NCBI GenBank assembly: GCA_049999765.1
Contig: JBNGIQ010008387.1
Span: 1-26,348 of the forward strand
Length of the DNA stretch: 26,348 nucleotides
Reading direction: 5' to 3'
Source: Phaeoceros laevis
Taxonomy: Eukaryota; Anthocerotophyta; Anthocerotopsida; Notothyladales
Shown: piece by piece, positions 1 to 8,851 of the stretch
Position numbering within the stretch: position 1 is the stretch's first letter
How the letters are laid out: every line of letters starts with the position of its first letter
The notes under the pieces: model-generated
What the model was told of the DNA's origin: nothing
What the model saw: the letters and a program-made list of their open reading frames with translations, nothing else
Database searches by the model: none
Made by a program: the position numbers and the translations under genes

Positions 1-375
1 CCGGTTGCCGCGCGCGGCAACTTCAAACCCGAAGGATGGTGAAAACCATCTCAAATCTGTTGTAGTGCAAAATTGCATCCATCCATGGGTTGTAATTCAT
101 GTGCTATATACCAAATTGTAGCTCTACTGTAGGCCATCAAGTCTTCTTCAGACATCATTGGCAAAATCGGCCTGTATGTAATTATTATTCATTTTACCAA
201 ATTTTCAACATTGAATTTTCAATAATTCATAAGTTATTAAGGATAAGTCCGTTTTTTGCGGGACTTGCTGGGAAATGACGGGGACCAAGCACTCTACCTA
301 AGGTAGAAAATGCGTTCAATTTGACCCATATACAACACCGGAGCAGAACAAAGAGTGCATGCGTAGGATTTGTAG
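1..375. other. AT-rich flank with short palindromes, no gene
   Basis: No coding region is supported here. Positions 4-21 are a perfect 18-bp GC-rich palindrome. Positions 35-50 can form a 6-bp stem closed by a GAAA loop. Around 247-264 there is a short hairpin-like stretch with a run of T between GTCC and GGGAC, similar in style to the minisatellite units found at 1164-1244 and 1554-1676. The stretch ends at a possible splice acceptor (TTTGTAG, ending about 375) for the decayed gene that follows. Confidence 0.4.
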
Positions 376-1025
376 GATTCAAGTGGCTACATGGGTTTGC
401 GCAAAAGCGGTACAGGCCATCGTGCTACTTGCCTGCCCAAATATGTGAAGGAGCGGGAGTGGCGGTAGATGGTGGAGTTGGAGCGAAAGAAGTGGACAGG
501 GGAGATACCGAAGAGTCAGCAGCAACGATTGGCGGACACAAGGAAGGCAAATGGCAAATTTGCCTCTCCAAATTGCCTTGGGGCTGATGGTAGGAGCAAG
601 TTCAAGGATAAGGTGCTCAAAAAGTACGTGCGTGGACCCACAGAGGATGAGTACGCGCACTGCATCGGGACAAAAGGTAAGGCTCTTGACAAATTGGAGG
701 CCTACTAGAAGGCCAACAATATAACACCTCCGCAGACAAGGGCCGAAGCCGAAGCTGCAGCATCAGCAAATCAGAAGGTGACTGCACGTCATCGATGGGA
801 GGAATTGCTTTTCGCCAATTACCCTGTGGGGGAGGCTGATGGTGAGACATGTTTTGCACCACATTCTGGTTATGTGCAATTGCAGCTTCCACTAATGGAT
901 ATTGTGGCCTGCATAGAGGCTGTGCTTCAATGCTTGGCGGGCAACCTTGTTCATGACGATGGAACCTGGATGCGCGAACTTGCAGATAGAATCAGTAAGT
1001 GTATTGGTGAATTTAGGTGAGCTTG

Positions 1026-1163
1026 TTGGTGGACATGTATGCACAAAGTGGCGATTATGTAAGATGCACGCAGGGTTTTTTACTAGACTGGTTGACAGTC
1101 TGGCCACAATGGATGCGGTGACATGGACTGCCAACTGAATGGGATTGCTGAGCATGGCATGGG
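1026..1163 (+). pseudogene. PPR gene relic inside an intron
   Basis: Three short pieces in different frames match consecutive parts of a plant PPR L/S module: LVDMYAQSGD (from 1026), DSLATMDAVTWTA (about 1099-1137) and NGIAEHGMG (about 1138-1163). The order and spacing are those of a PLS-class PPR protein, but the frame changes and a stop intervenes. It is therefore a relic, not a gene. It sits within the predicted intron 995-1719 of the decayed gene at 376-2297. Confidence 0.6.
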
Positions 1164-1244
1164 TCCGTTTTTTTAGAGTGTCCCGTTTTTTTTGAGTGTC
1201 CCGTTTTTTTTGAGTGTCTCGTTTTTTTGGAGTGTCCCGTTTTG
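1164..1244. repeat. 18-bp minisatellite array
   Basis: About four and a half head-to-tail copies of an 18-bp unit of the form TCCCGTTTTTTTTGAGTG: units start at 1164 (one base short), 1181, 1199, 1217 and 1235 (partial). Because 18 is a multiple of three, the minus strand reads as a spurious KKRDTQ repeat protein. The core TCCCGTTTTTT is shared with the array at 1554-1676. Confidence 0.85.
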
Positions 1245-1332
1245 CATACAAGAAAGATTATTTGTTTGAATGCTGGTCATGCACGCTTTGTAAGGAGATG
1301 AGAGGCTCTGCAGGGTAGGAGGTCTGTACCGC

Positions 1333-1392
1333 TCTTGTGAAATGCTGCTTTTCTGGGNNNNNNNNNNTCTTGTGAAGTGCTGCTTTTCTGGG
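1333..1392. other. Assembly gap (10 N) flanked by near-identical 25-mers
   Basis: Ten N occupy 1358-1367. The 25 nt before the gap (1333-1357) and the 25 nt after it (1368-1392) are identical except for one A/G difference. This looks like two contig ends that overlap but were not merged, so the gap may have no real length. Confidence 0.8.
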
Positions 1393-1553
1393 TGTTTTGT
1401 GCAGCTGAGGTATGCCTGCCTGCTATCGTGAGTCTCTGTGTAACCAGGGATGCTACCAGCTGCAGGACGTGTTCACACCATGTTGTTTTGAGATGGCATT
1501 TTCTTGACTCTATTGTACAAGGTCGGGAATTAGAAGTCTTATAGTTTTGAGTG

Positions 1554-1676
1554 TCCTGTTTTTTTGGGAAATGTCCCGTTTTTTGGGAAATGTCCCGTTT
1601 TTTGGGAAATGTTCCGTTTTTTGGGAAATGTCCCGTTTTTTGGGAAATGGACATCCCGTTTTTTGAGACATGTCCC
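1554..1676. repeat. 19-bp minisatellite array
   Basis: Six head-to-tail units of about 19 bp, of the form TCCCGTTTTTTGGGAAATG, starting at 1554 (20 bp), 1574, 1593, 1612, 1631 and, after a 4-base interruption, 1654. Each unit contains TCCC-G-T6-GGGA, so every repeat can fold into a small hairpin. The array creates spurious open frames on both strands. It is related in core sequence to the array at 1164-1244, and both lie in the same predicted intron. Confidence 0.85.
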
Positions 1677-2388
1677 ATCTGTAATGAGTGGACTTACATC
1701 GTTTTTGATCTGGCTGTAGGTGGTGTCACCGACCGTGGCCTCTACAATCCGCCGGATCCTCCAACGGCAGCGGTGCCTCCGCCTGCTGCCGATGTGCCTA
1801 CACAAAAGCTGCAAACCCCGGCTGAGAAGACGAATGAAGGGGACGATTCCGTGGATAGTGTGATAGTGAAAGCCACACCACAAAGCCCGGTGGAGAGGGG
1901 CTCGAAGAGAAAGGCGGAGAAAGCAGCAAAGAAGCTCAAGCGGGCAAAGAGAAGCAAGACGGAGAAGAGAGCGAAGGCCTTGCAAGCATGTACACGGTGG
2001 GCCGAATTGAACCAGCGGGAGAGGGTGACACCAGCCGAGGAGGTGGTGTACCAACGATTGTGCAAGTCCCTCGACTTTGATGTCACAATTCCCCCTTTGC
2101 GGAGGGGGCAACTTGATTATTTCCATGCACGTGGTGTCAAGTTGACGGCAATTCAGAGAGCTGCTCTAGATGCGCTGCCGGCAGGTGAGGAGGGTACGAG
2201 CAAGGCCAAGGAGGGGACAAGTGATGACTCCGACAGTGACGATGATGGCACAGGTGGTGACTCTTCAAGCGGTTCCTCAGGTGAAGATTCTGAGTGAGGG
2301 GGCGCCTCCCTCTCGAGGACGGTAGGTTTTTTTGAAGTCCAGCTATGCAGCGTTTGCAGCTATGCAGTGTTTGACCAGGTTTGTAGCT

Positions 2389-2515
2389 ATGATCAGCTTT
2401 GCAGCTATGTAGGCAAGTCCTGGAGGAAGGGCCGACGCCGTAGGCAAGGACTGGAGGAAGGGGCAAGGATATGGTCAGCTTTGCAGCTATGTAGGCAAGT
2501 CTTGGAGGAAGGGCT
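2389..2515. repeat. Imperfect 82-bp tandem duplication
   Basis: A block beginning ATGATCAGCTTTGCAGCTAT at 2389 is repeated with few changes at 2471 (period 82 bp); the second copy is incomplete. The shared segment includes GTAGGCAAGTCYTGGAGGAA. Within each unit the phrase TGGAGGAAGGG also recurs. There is no convincing coding meaning; it lies just downstream of the decayed gene. Confidence 0.7.
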
Positions 2516-2693
2516 GAGGCTAGTTCGCAAGCATGCAGCAACACAATCGGCAGCTCGTTTTTGTTTTTGCAGGGAAACGAAATAGAAACCATGAAAGTAG
2601 CTTCGATTGACCGCACGTCGAAACCACATAGATATACGAAAACATTTGTGAAATTGCTAAATAGGCCTCTAGGGCTGTAGTAGGCTAAATAGG

Positions 2694-2775
2694 GCTGTAA
2701 TAACATGGTTCAACCCAATGTAATGACATGGTATATACCGCATCATTACGCCGGGTTGAACCATGTGATTACATC
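2694..2775. repeat. 82-bp foldback (palindromic) element
   Basis: The element is symmetric around 2734/2735. Outer arms 2694-2716 and 2753-2775 pair with only two mismatches in 23 bp. Inner arms GTAATGA (2720-2726) and TCATTAC (2743-2749) pair. The centre is the palindrome GGTATATACC (2730-2739). Such a hairpin is typical of a small foldback or MITE-like remnant, or of a small-RNA hairpin source. No target-site duplication was established. Confidence 0.75.
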
Positions 2776-3363
2776 GGATATAACCACGTAAAAGTTAGGG
2801 TTTCTAGGCACTGTAAATTGTGGTAAATATTAAGCAATTGCAGCCGTTGTAACCAGGTTGTTAACCGGACGATGTAATCAAGATGTAAGAAGTTAGGGTT
2901 TGTATAGCTGCAGTTACACAACTTGTACGAGCACCTGAAGTGATAACATAAAGAGCCATTTGGCAGATATGAAGACTAAGATGAAGTGTATTTCCAGTGA
3001 TCCAGAAGCCCAATATGAGAAAAGTTTTGGTAGCGTACGACAATTCCATTGTCTAGCCGGGTGTTTAGTCTTTTTTCATAAGCTTGTTTAAGTGAGACTT
3101 AGCCTAACTGGTAGAGGATGTACAGGGGTACGGTTGTGGCATTCTTTTTGCCAATCGTGAAGAAATGTTAAATACTGGGTCAGGTTACCCATGGGATCGG
3201 GTTACCCAACGGATCAGGACAACCCAATAACGTCGGCATTTCTCACGCACATCAGAAATTCTGATACGCCAAGCTCATCTACCACAAGCTCATAACTCGC
3301 CTCGCCTGCTGCTCAATCGATTCACTAAAAAAAATCGTGTCCAATGACTGATGTATCAAGAGA
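2776..3363. other. AT-rich intergenic DNA, no gene seen
   Basis: No supported gene. At about 3177-3227 there are three imperfect 17-19-bp repeats built around GGATCGGGTTACCCA. A tRNA-like A-box (3100-3111) lacks a matching B-box and is not called. Confidence 0.4.
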
Positions 3364-4009
3364 AGGGTAAACCATTCGGATGAAAGGATCTTGAACACGT
3401 AACGACCGATTGGCATCTCTCGTCAGGGTGGACCTTTGCATTATTGCTTGTTGCAGCTAGCCCGACCCCTTACTGTTTGAAGTCATCAAAGATCGCAACC
3501 TATGGCACAATCAACTGCCAAAATGATTCAACGGAGCACTCCAGGCACCACGGGTCGGGCAGTAGCCTAGAAAGACCGACAACACCTGCTTGAGCCTTTT
3601 CACCAAAAGCTTGTTGCAGTAACTGTTGAGTATGCGGATGCTGCCATCTCAGGCTGTTCCTGCAAGCCTTGCGGACACTCTTTTCGCACGCCAGGGACTC
3701 CGTCGAAGCGAAGGTGCACGGTTTCCGAGCAATGGATCTGTGCACGGATAGGGCAAGCTGTGTGTTGCCCTCGAACCTTGACCTTCGAGTCCCGTGGACC
3801 CACATTAAGCGGATGTTGGAAGCAGAGCAGCTGCCACTTGTCTACCCTCTTCGTTCAAGAAATTGAACGTTGAGGCAGCATTTCTCTACACACACAAAGC
3901 GAAGCTGTCAGAAAGCCACTGCTATGTCCATACGCTACACAGTCTTGAAAAAAAAAATGCTGCTGGTTAAGGTCGAGAAGAAGGCGCTTAGCAAGATACC
4001 GAGTCCACT
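3364..4009 (-). repeat. Inverted duplication, intact copy (3' end of NDUFAF3-type gene)
   Basis: On the minus strand this segment covers the last few bases of exon 5, intron 5, exon 6 and the 3' flank of the NDUFAF3-type gene. The same sequence, roughly 80% identical by eye, appears on the plus strand at 8852-9517. Landmarks include GGCAGTGGACTCGGTA, AGACTGTGTAGCGTATGGAC, GAGATGGCAGCATCCGCATA and GATCTTTGATGACTTCAAAC. This copy keeps the splice sites and reading frame; the other does not. Confidence 0.85.
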
Positions 4010-4728
4010 GCCTCCACTCTAATGCCATTTTTCCTAAGGTAGTCCTTGACATCTGACCCCAACATTCGGACGGTTTTGCCGCAACCTAGAATAAGAATTT
4101 CTGCAATTCACAGCTCAATTAGCTTTCCACAGCTGGCTGAGACGGCAAAAGCAGCAGGGAAAATCCACACACCTGGTGCCGGTCGCAAGAGCTCGAACAC
4201 AGACAAACTGTAGACCACACAGACATGCAGTGAGCAGAGGGGTACCTATCACAGGAAGCTGTTTAAGCTGAGAAGCAGGTTCTGACAAAAAATGCACCTT
4301 TCAGGAGTGATTTCCTCGAACGTCGCAGGGCTCCATCCAAGGTACAAGCTGGACAGGCAAACAACAGACCCCTTGTACGGCGTCCCGTTCACCTGAAACC
4401 CTCCCTCATCATACCTGTGACACCAGCCAGTTTGAGTGTGTCTTCGGCCTGAGCAAATTTCATCTGCACAACATCGGGGTAGGGATGAAGCATTTTTTAC
4501 CCGTCTATGCGCACACGGTGAGATTCCTCGGCCGTGCCCTTGAACACATCAACATCCTCGTAGATGGCAGAATAGGCTCGCCTGCAAAGGCACGCAACTT
4601 AGCACACCACCTTCGAATTGGAAGCTACACAGCTGCGGGCACACAAAGGGGTACCACCTCAGAAACGGAGCAGAGCGGCCAGGAACAAGCACGCGACAGA
4701 CAGCGCTGCCCAGCAGCGATTTTGCCAT
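3805..4728 (-). CDS. NDUFAF3: NDUFAF3-like (AAMDC/DUF498) mitochondrial complex I assembly factor
   Basis: Six exons on the minus strand: 4728-4658, 4581-4501, 4414-4298, 4207-4173, 4100-4000 and 3885-3805. All introns are GT-AG and all phases match, giving 161 aa. ATG at 4728 is the first in-frame start; an in-frame stop lies upstream. Residues 1-25 are basic and hydrophobic without acidic residues, like a mitochondrial presequence. The Mth938/AAMDC fold region (about 50-158) carries the family signatures: GGFQVNGTPYKGSVV, ESLSVFELLRPAPEILILGC, then VEAVDSRNAASTFNFLNEEG and QVAAALLP. Animal NDUFAF3 helps assemble the membrane/Q module of respiratory complex I; the same role is inferred here. 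Introns are only 72-114 nt. The last exon lies inside the inverted duplication (3364-4009). It is head to head with the cysteine-rich gene at 5261. Confidence 0.92.
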
Positions 4729-5260
4729 AGCTTGTCGTAACCTGCTGATGAAGATCCGAGCTTTCGACGCTTCCTCACAAGGTGACTAGTGCCAGGGTGG
4801 CAAACGAGACACTTGGCCCTAGCGCTCGAATCCAGGGCTGCCTTCACATGCCTCTCGCCAAAAAAATAATATTTGGGAACCTTTGACTCTTGAGGTAAAT
4901 CATTAATTTCTACTTATCTTCAAGTTGCCAGCTAATGTGAGGCATGTCTAGGTGTCCAGCCAGGTTCCTGGATGAGGCCTGCGCACACACTGATGAGCTT
5001 AGAAGTCGAGCGAGCTGTTGTCGCTCGATTGGCTTTGGCAAGGTTGACCCTGGACGCATGTCAGGCACCACTGCAGTGAGGAATTGACTCCCGCGCGCCT
5101 GCTTGACATGGACTCCCGGCATGCGCATCTCGTCGTCGCGCGTGGCCCAAAGTCAACCAGCCTGCCCGCACTCCCGACGTCGGCCACTGCATAAATCCCC
5201 GATCTCACGATCGACCGCCATCGCTATCGTTCAAGCAACCAGTCTCGGTGGTCGACCGCC
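4729..5260. promoter_or_regulatory. Divergent intergenic region with TATA-like site
   Basis: This 532-bp region separates two genes that read away from each other. On the plus strand a TATA-like GCATAAAT lies near 5188-5195, about 70 nt before the ATG at 5261, which is a sensible distance for a short 5' leader. An AT-rich stretch at 4860-4920 may serve the minus-strand gene. No defined operators were recognised. Confidence 0.4.
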
Positions 5261-5752
5261 ATGGCGACGATGATATCGATGCATTCGAAGCTGCCTCTGC
5301 TGGCGCTCGGGATTCTGCTGGTCCTGGCGCTGTGCCCAGCGCCGGGCTCGGCCGAGGTGGGCGACGCCAAGCAGGCTTCGACGTGCAACCTGGAGACGAG
5401 CCAGGAGTGCGGGCTGGGCGACAAGCTGCAGTGCTGCGACGCGGCTCTGGCGACGTGCGTCTGCGTGCGCACCGCAGGCAGCTTCGACTGCGGCTGTCTT
5501 CCGGTGTCGGCGGCGGCGGTAGGCGATACCAAGCAGGAGGGCGGAGGCGGCTTCAGACGCCGCTGCTACCGCCAGAACCAGTCCTCGTGCGGCCTGCGCC
5601 GCCCGCCGCTCTGCTGCTTCAACCGCTCCGAGGCTTGTATCTGCCAGGACCGCCGGGGCCGCAACTGCGCCTGCGTGCCCGAGCGCGACTGGGACGAATG
5701 GGAGCGCCGCGGTGGCGGCGGTGACCGCGGTGGCGGTGACGGCCGCGGTTGA
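5261..5752 (+). CDS. Secreted protein with two tandem eight-cysteine units
   Basis: A 163-aa single-exon protein. The ATG has a strong context (CCATGG). Residues 8-31 form a signal peptide, probably cut after PGSA. Two homologous units follow. Cysteines 42, 50, 58, 59, 66, 68, 77 and 79 give C-x7-C-x7-CC-x6-C-x-C-x8-C-x-C. Cysteines 102, 110, 118, 119, 126, 128, 136 and 138 repeat this with x7 in place of x8. Each unit is preceded by VGDAKQ or VGDTKQ, so the duplication includes the linker. The C-terminus is Arg/Gly-rich (residues 149-163). I recognise no named family. The CC and CxC spacing recalls the plant eight-cysteine motif of lipid-transfer proteins, but loops are much shorter and it ends in CxC. 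It is likely an extracellular disulfide-stabilised peptide precursor; function unknown. Coding GC is clearly higher than in the flanks. Confidence 0.8.
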   Translation: MATMISMHSKLPLLALGILLVLALCPAPGSAEVGDAKQASTCNLETSQECGLGDKLQCCDAALATCVCVRTAGSFDCGCLPVSAAAVGDTKQEGGGGFRRRCYRQNQSSCGLRRPPLCCFNRSEACICQDRRGRNCACVPERDWDEWERRGGGGDRGGGDGRG

Positions 5753-6336
5753 TGGCCATGGCGCGCGAGCTAGTTTGGTTGTTCCGTCGAGACCTGGTGT
5801 ACGGCCTTTGAGTTTGTCGATTCATGAATGTTTGTCTTGCGTCAGTTTTCGTGGTTACACATTTTTTTTGGGGGGGCTGACAATCGTGCGCGTGTCTACT
5901 GGCAACAGGGAGGAGGAATCGAACAGCGCGCCATTTGGAGGCTCAACATTCCGGAACTCAAGAAGAATGCCAGCTCTGTCTGTAATTAAGCTGGCCAGGT
6001 CGACGTAGGATTGTGTATAGCTAGGCAGGTCTAGTTTTGCGGGCTTGGAGGAGATAAATAGACCTGCGGGTGTGTTCTTCCAAGGGGAGAAGAGCCGTTT
6101 TTGTTTTTGTTTGGTTTGCTGGCTGGTAGCTCGGAGTTGCAACTGAGACGCACAATGTACAAGGGAATGGATAAATTCTCGGCTTACAGCCTTGAGCTTT
6201 GTTTCTCGTTTTTCCACATCCCAGTACACTTGTTCTGAATGCCACGACGAATCCAACTTGTACGTCATACAGCATGAGATATGAAGGGTTGTGAAGCTTG
6301 TAGGCTTCAATCGGGCGCGAAAGCCCTGTATGTCAG
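5753..6336. other. Tail-to-tail 3' flanks
   Basis: The region lies between the stop codons of two convergent genes and presumably holds both 3' untranslated regions. A T8-G7 tract lies at about 5861-5876. No coding segment is supported; the open frames seen are chance. Confidence 0.5.
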
Positions 6337-8782
6337 TCATCCTTCTTCCCAGTCGATGTCTTCATCCTCGTCTTCCTCCACTGTGGCTGTGTCCGCAGGT
6401 GCAGCAACTTCACTGGGCACCTCATTGAGATCCATTTCTTGAGGCTCATCAGAACCAGTCATAGGTGTGGACGTCTCTTGCTCTGCAATCAGCGTAGGTG
6501 AGGTTAGAAGTATGGGCTTGGCACGGAGCAGACTGAGCTGCATGCCTGCACAACTGTACGACCTAGAAGTTGCATGCCTGCACAACGGTACGACCTAGAA
6601 GTTGAGCTTTTACCTTCTGCCAAAGCAGAGGACTCGACAGCCGCTTGTGCCTCAGCCTCCTGCTGCGAACGTTGCAGATATGCAGCATAGTAAGCCTTCA
6701 AATACTCCTCCTGGGGCATCACCGTGGCAGAAATGTTATTATGAAGAAGTGCGCCTTCTGCTTCAAAACCCAATAAACGGGTCCTCCATGGAGTGAAATG
6801 CAACCACACCAGTCTCACAACTAAGGAATGGGCAGTCTCAAACCTGTATCTGCTTCTGAACAGCGTCCTTGTCATCCTCAGGCTCTCGGACTTCAACGGA
6901 GGGACCGCCAAGTTCAATTCCATCCTCTTGCTTTGGCTCAACCTTGGCGCCACCTCGTTGTTGTGCAGTTACGCTCATGCCTTCCCTTATCATCCAGGGA
7001 GGAAGCACCTTAAGAGCAGCACCACCGGCTTCTTCTTTTGTTTCCTCCTTAGCCTCCAAACCAGCCAGAGCAACCTCGACCTGGAACCAGAATTTGATAG
7101 ATTATTGAGCATCTCTGCACTTCTCTTGACAGGCATAAGTACAACAGGAACAGCAGCTCTGCACCTTAGTTTCACCCAATAGCATTGGAGTAGAGGTGAG
7201 CCCCTGAGAATGGGAGGCTTTCTGGAGCACAGCATCTCCATTTCCTGCTAACCGCCCAGCTGCAACTGCCCTACTTTCCCATTCTGCAAGTGTTTTAAAC
7301 TCTGGAGGGGAGACATCTTTCAGCCTTGCTAGCTGTGTAACCAAGGGCTTTAACTCCTCCTGAAACATTTGAATGGCGGTGTCACCGCTCCCACAGAGTG
7401 ACCAACACGGATAGTTTGGAAAAATGCCAACTGAAGTGCATGGAGCAGCAATAGATACCAGAATCCACACCAAACAGGACCAGCATCATTCACCTCAAGT
7501 TTGATATATAGCTCTTTCAGTGACTCCCTCCTACGTAGCCTCGCATTGTCTTCCCCATCACCACTGCCTAGTTCTACTGCTGTTAGCTTGTCACTCTCTG
7601 CCACAAGCTCAGTATTGCAACTTTCACAGTGAAAGTTTTCATCAAATGGGCTAACTAATCTTAGCGCATCCAGAGCTGAATACCTGCAGGCAAGGCATCC
7701 TCAGCACGTTTACTATGATAAGCAAAAGGCACTATGCAACAGAGCATCGAGCCATCTTTACCAGAGGGATCTCGAAGAGAGAGATACGGAAAGTAATCTT
7801 ACCTCTTGCCACAGCCAGCACTTGGGCATATATATTCCTGAATAGTGTTTCGATCTTCTAACTCATCCTTTATCATCTTCTTCGCTCGATGAATACGGTA
7901 CCGGACAACATCATAGATCTGTCACATCGTGCATGCGATGCTATCACCTCCTTCCTCAACTGATCAAGAAGCATCAGCTATGAAGCCTCCACCTGCAGAC
8001 TGTGGTTCAGCATGAAACCAGAGAGCCATATTGAAGGACAATTAGCTAATACCTGCGCATATTCCAAACAGCAGTACGAGTGCGTGTGAACCTTCAACTT
8101 CTCCTCTGGTGGAGGTTCAGTAGTGCCGTCACTCACAGCAGCAATGGCTGCATTGTACACCTTTGCCCCCTTGACTGTCTGCACAAAACATTATATCCCA
8201 ACATGTAATTTGGTGCAAGTTATGACATACCCTTCAAGCACACAAGCCAGGAACGAAACCATTCTGAAGCTCCCAACCTTGTTCGAGTCCTAAACATTAC
8301 CTCACGACGATGTTCTCGAACAACTAGGAGCTCCTCTTCCAGTACTCGCAGTGTCCGACGGAGCTGTTTGGGGTGCAACCCTAGAGTTTTTGCCAGGTCC
8401 TCTTCCTTTACCCACTGCCGCCTGGCCACACGTTCAGAGAGGAGATGTAATCACAAGTCAACGCCCCAAGGTCTCAACAGCAGCTATCAGACCACTAGCT
8501 GTACACTTATACATTGACAGGCAGAAAATTGATGGCAGACCTAGTTAAGGCGTCCAAAACGACGACAGCAATCCCTCGGTTGTCCGATTTGTCGGACTTG
8601 TTGCGGTTCGGTCCCTTTGCAGGAATTTCCTCGTCGTAAAATGCTCTGGCAGCAAGCTTCACCAGCCTGGTAGTCAAAGCTTGTAAGCACCAACCACAAA
8701 TTCTTACAAATCCGCAGCACACGAGCAACTGGCAAATCTTTGTGCATGTTGGAACATCTCACCTCCTGTAAGCAGATGCCAT
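6337..8782 (-). CDS. TFIIE-alpha: Transcription initiation factor TFIIE subunit alpha
   Basis: Ten exons on the minus strand: 8782-8763, 8666-8541, 8421-8301, 8178-8053, 7918-7803, 7683-7494, 7359-7165, 7080-6844, 6710-6614 and 6482-6337. Every junction is GT-AG and in phase, giving 457 aa, close to the plant family's usual size. Exon 1 (20 nt) supplies MASAYR before RLVKLAARAFYDE. Residues 1-110 form the winged-helix domain (DALTRRQWVKEEDLAKTLGL). Residues 162-192 form the zinc ribbon (CPSAGC, then CESC). Later plant-conserved blocks are STPMLLGETKVEV, LKVLPPWMIREGM and EEYLKAYYAAYLQ, and the tail is acidic (EEDEDEDIDWEEG). TFIIE alpha pairs with TFIIE beta to recruit and regulate TFIIH in the Pol II preinitiation complex in the nucleus. 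One oddity is that the first zinc knuckle is C-x4-C rather than C-x2-C. The 5' flank abuts an inverted pseudogene fragment. Confidence 0.95.
6539..6602. repeat. 32-bp tandem duplication in a TFIIE alpha intron
   Basis: Two adjacent 32-bp copies (6539-6570 and 6571-6602) differ at one base. They begin TGCATGCCTGCACAAC and lie in the last intron (6483-6613) of TFIIE alpha, accounting for about half of it. Confidence 0.9.
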
Positions 8783-8851
8783 GGCGGTGTCAGGTACGTC
8801 CGGGCAAAGCTGTAGCGCATGGACCGTCTGATAGCTGCTGTTGAGACCTTC

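Larger units (their letters stand above)
376..2297 (+). pseudogene. Decayed two-exon gene, unknown family, basic/acidic C-terminus
   Basis: I do not recognise the family. One reading frame runs from about 376 to 994, broken by TAG at 466-468 and 706-708. A strong donor (GTAAGTG at 995) and an acceptor ending at 1719 join it in phase to 1720-2297, which ends in TGA. Exon 1 encodes a charged helical region with motifs such as RWTGE-like KKWTGEIP, GKFASPNC, KFKDKVLKK and RHRWEELLF. Exon 2 encodes a proline-rich linker, a dense lysine/arginine block (about 1900-1980) that would serve as a nuclear localisation signal, a predicted helical part, and a Ser/Asp/Glu tail. Both stops could derive from CAG codons, typical of C-to-T decay at methylated CHG sites. 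This suggests a silenced transposon-borne or duplicated gene, but that is inference. The intron carries foreign debris (PPR relic, tandem arrays, gap). Confidence 0.5.

Noticed and set aside
892-1251. Minus-strand frame encoding repeated KKRDTQ
   Set aside because: It arises only from the 18-bp minisatellite.
1551-1719. N-terminal part of a long plus-strand frame reading as a Cys/Phe/Trp-rich repeat protein
   Set aside because: It is translation of the 19-bp array. The splice acceptor ending at 1719 fits better as the true start of the coding segment.
3100-3111. TAGCCTAACTGG matches the A-box of tRNA genes or tRNA-derived SINEs
   Set aside because: No B-box (GGTTCGANNCC-like) follows at the right distance and no cloverleaf can be folded.
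3855-4052. Minus-strand frame with WRQWTRYLAKRLL, which superficially suggests a transporter fragment
   Set aside because: It is the wrong frame across exon 5, intron 5 and exon 6 of the NDUFAF3-type gene.
4585-4657. Possible extra coding exon in NDUFAF3 intron 1 (AGCTGTGTAGCTTCC region)
   Set aside because: Direct joining of exon 1 to exon 2 is in phase and gives LRRAYSAIYED, matching the plant family. The extra exon would need a weak donor and add unmatched residues.
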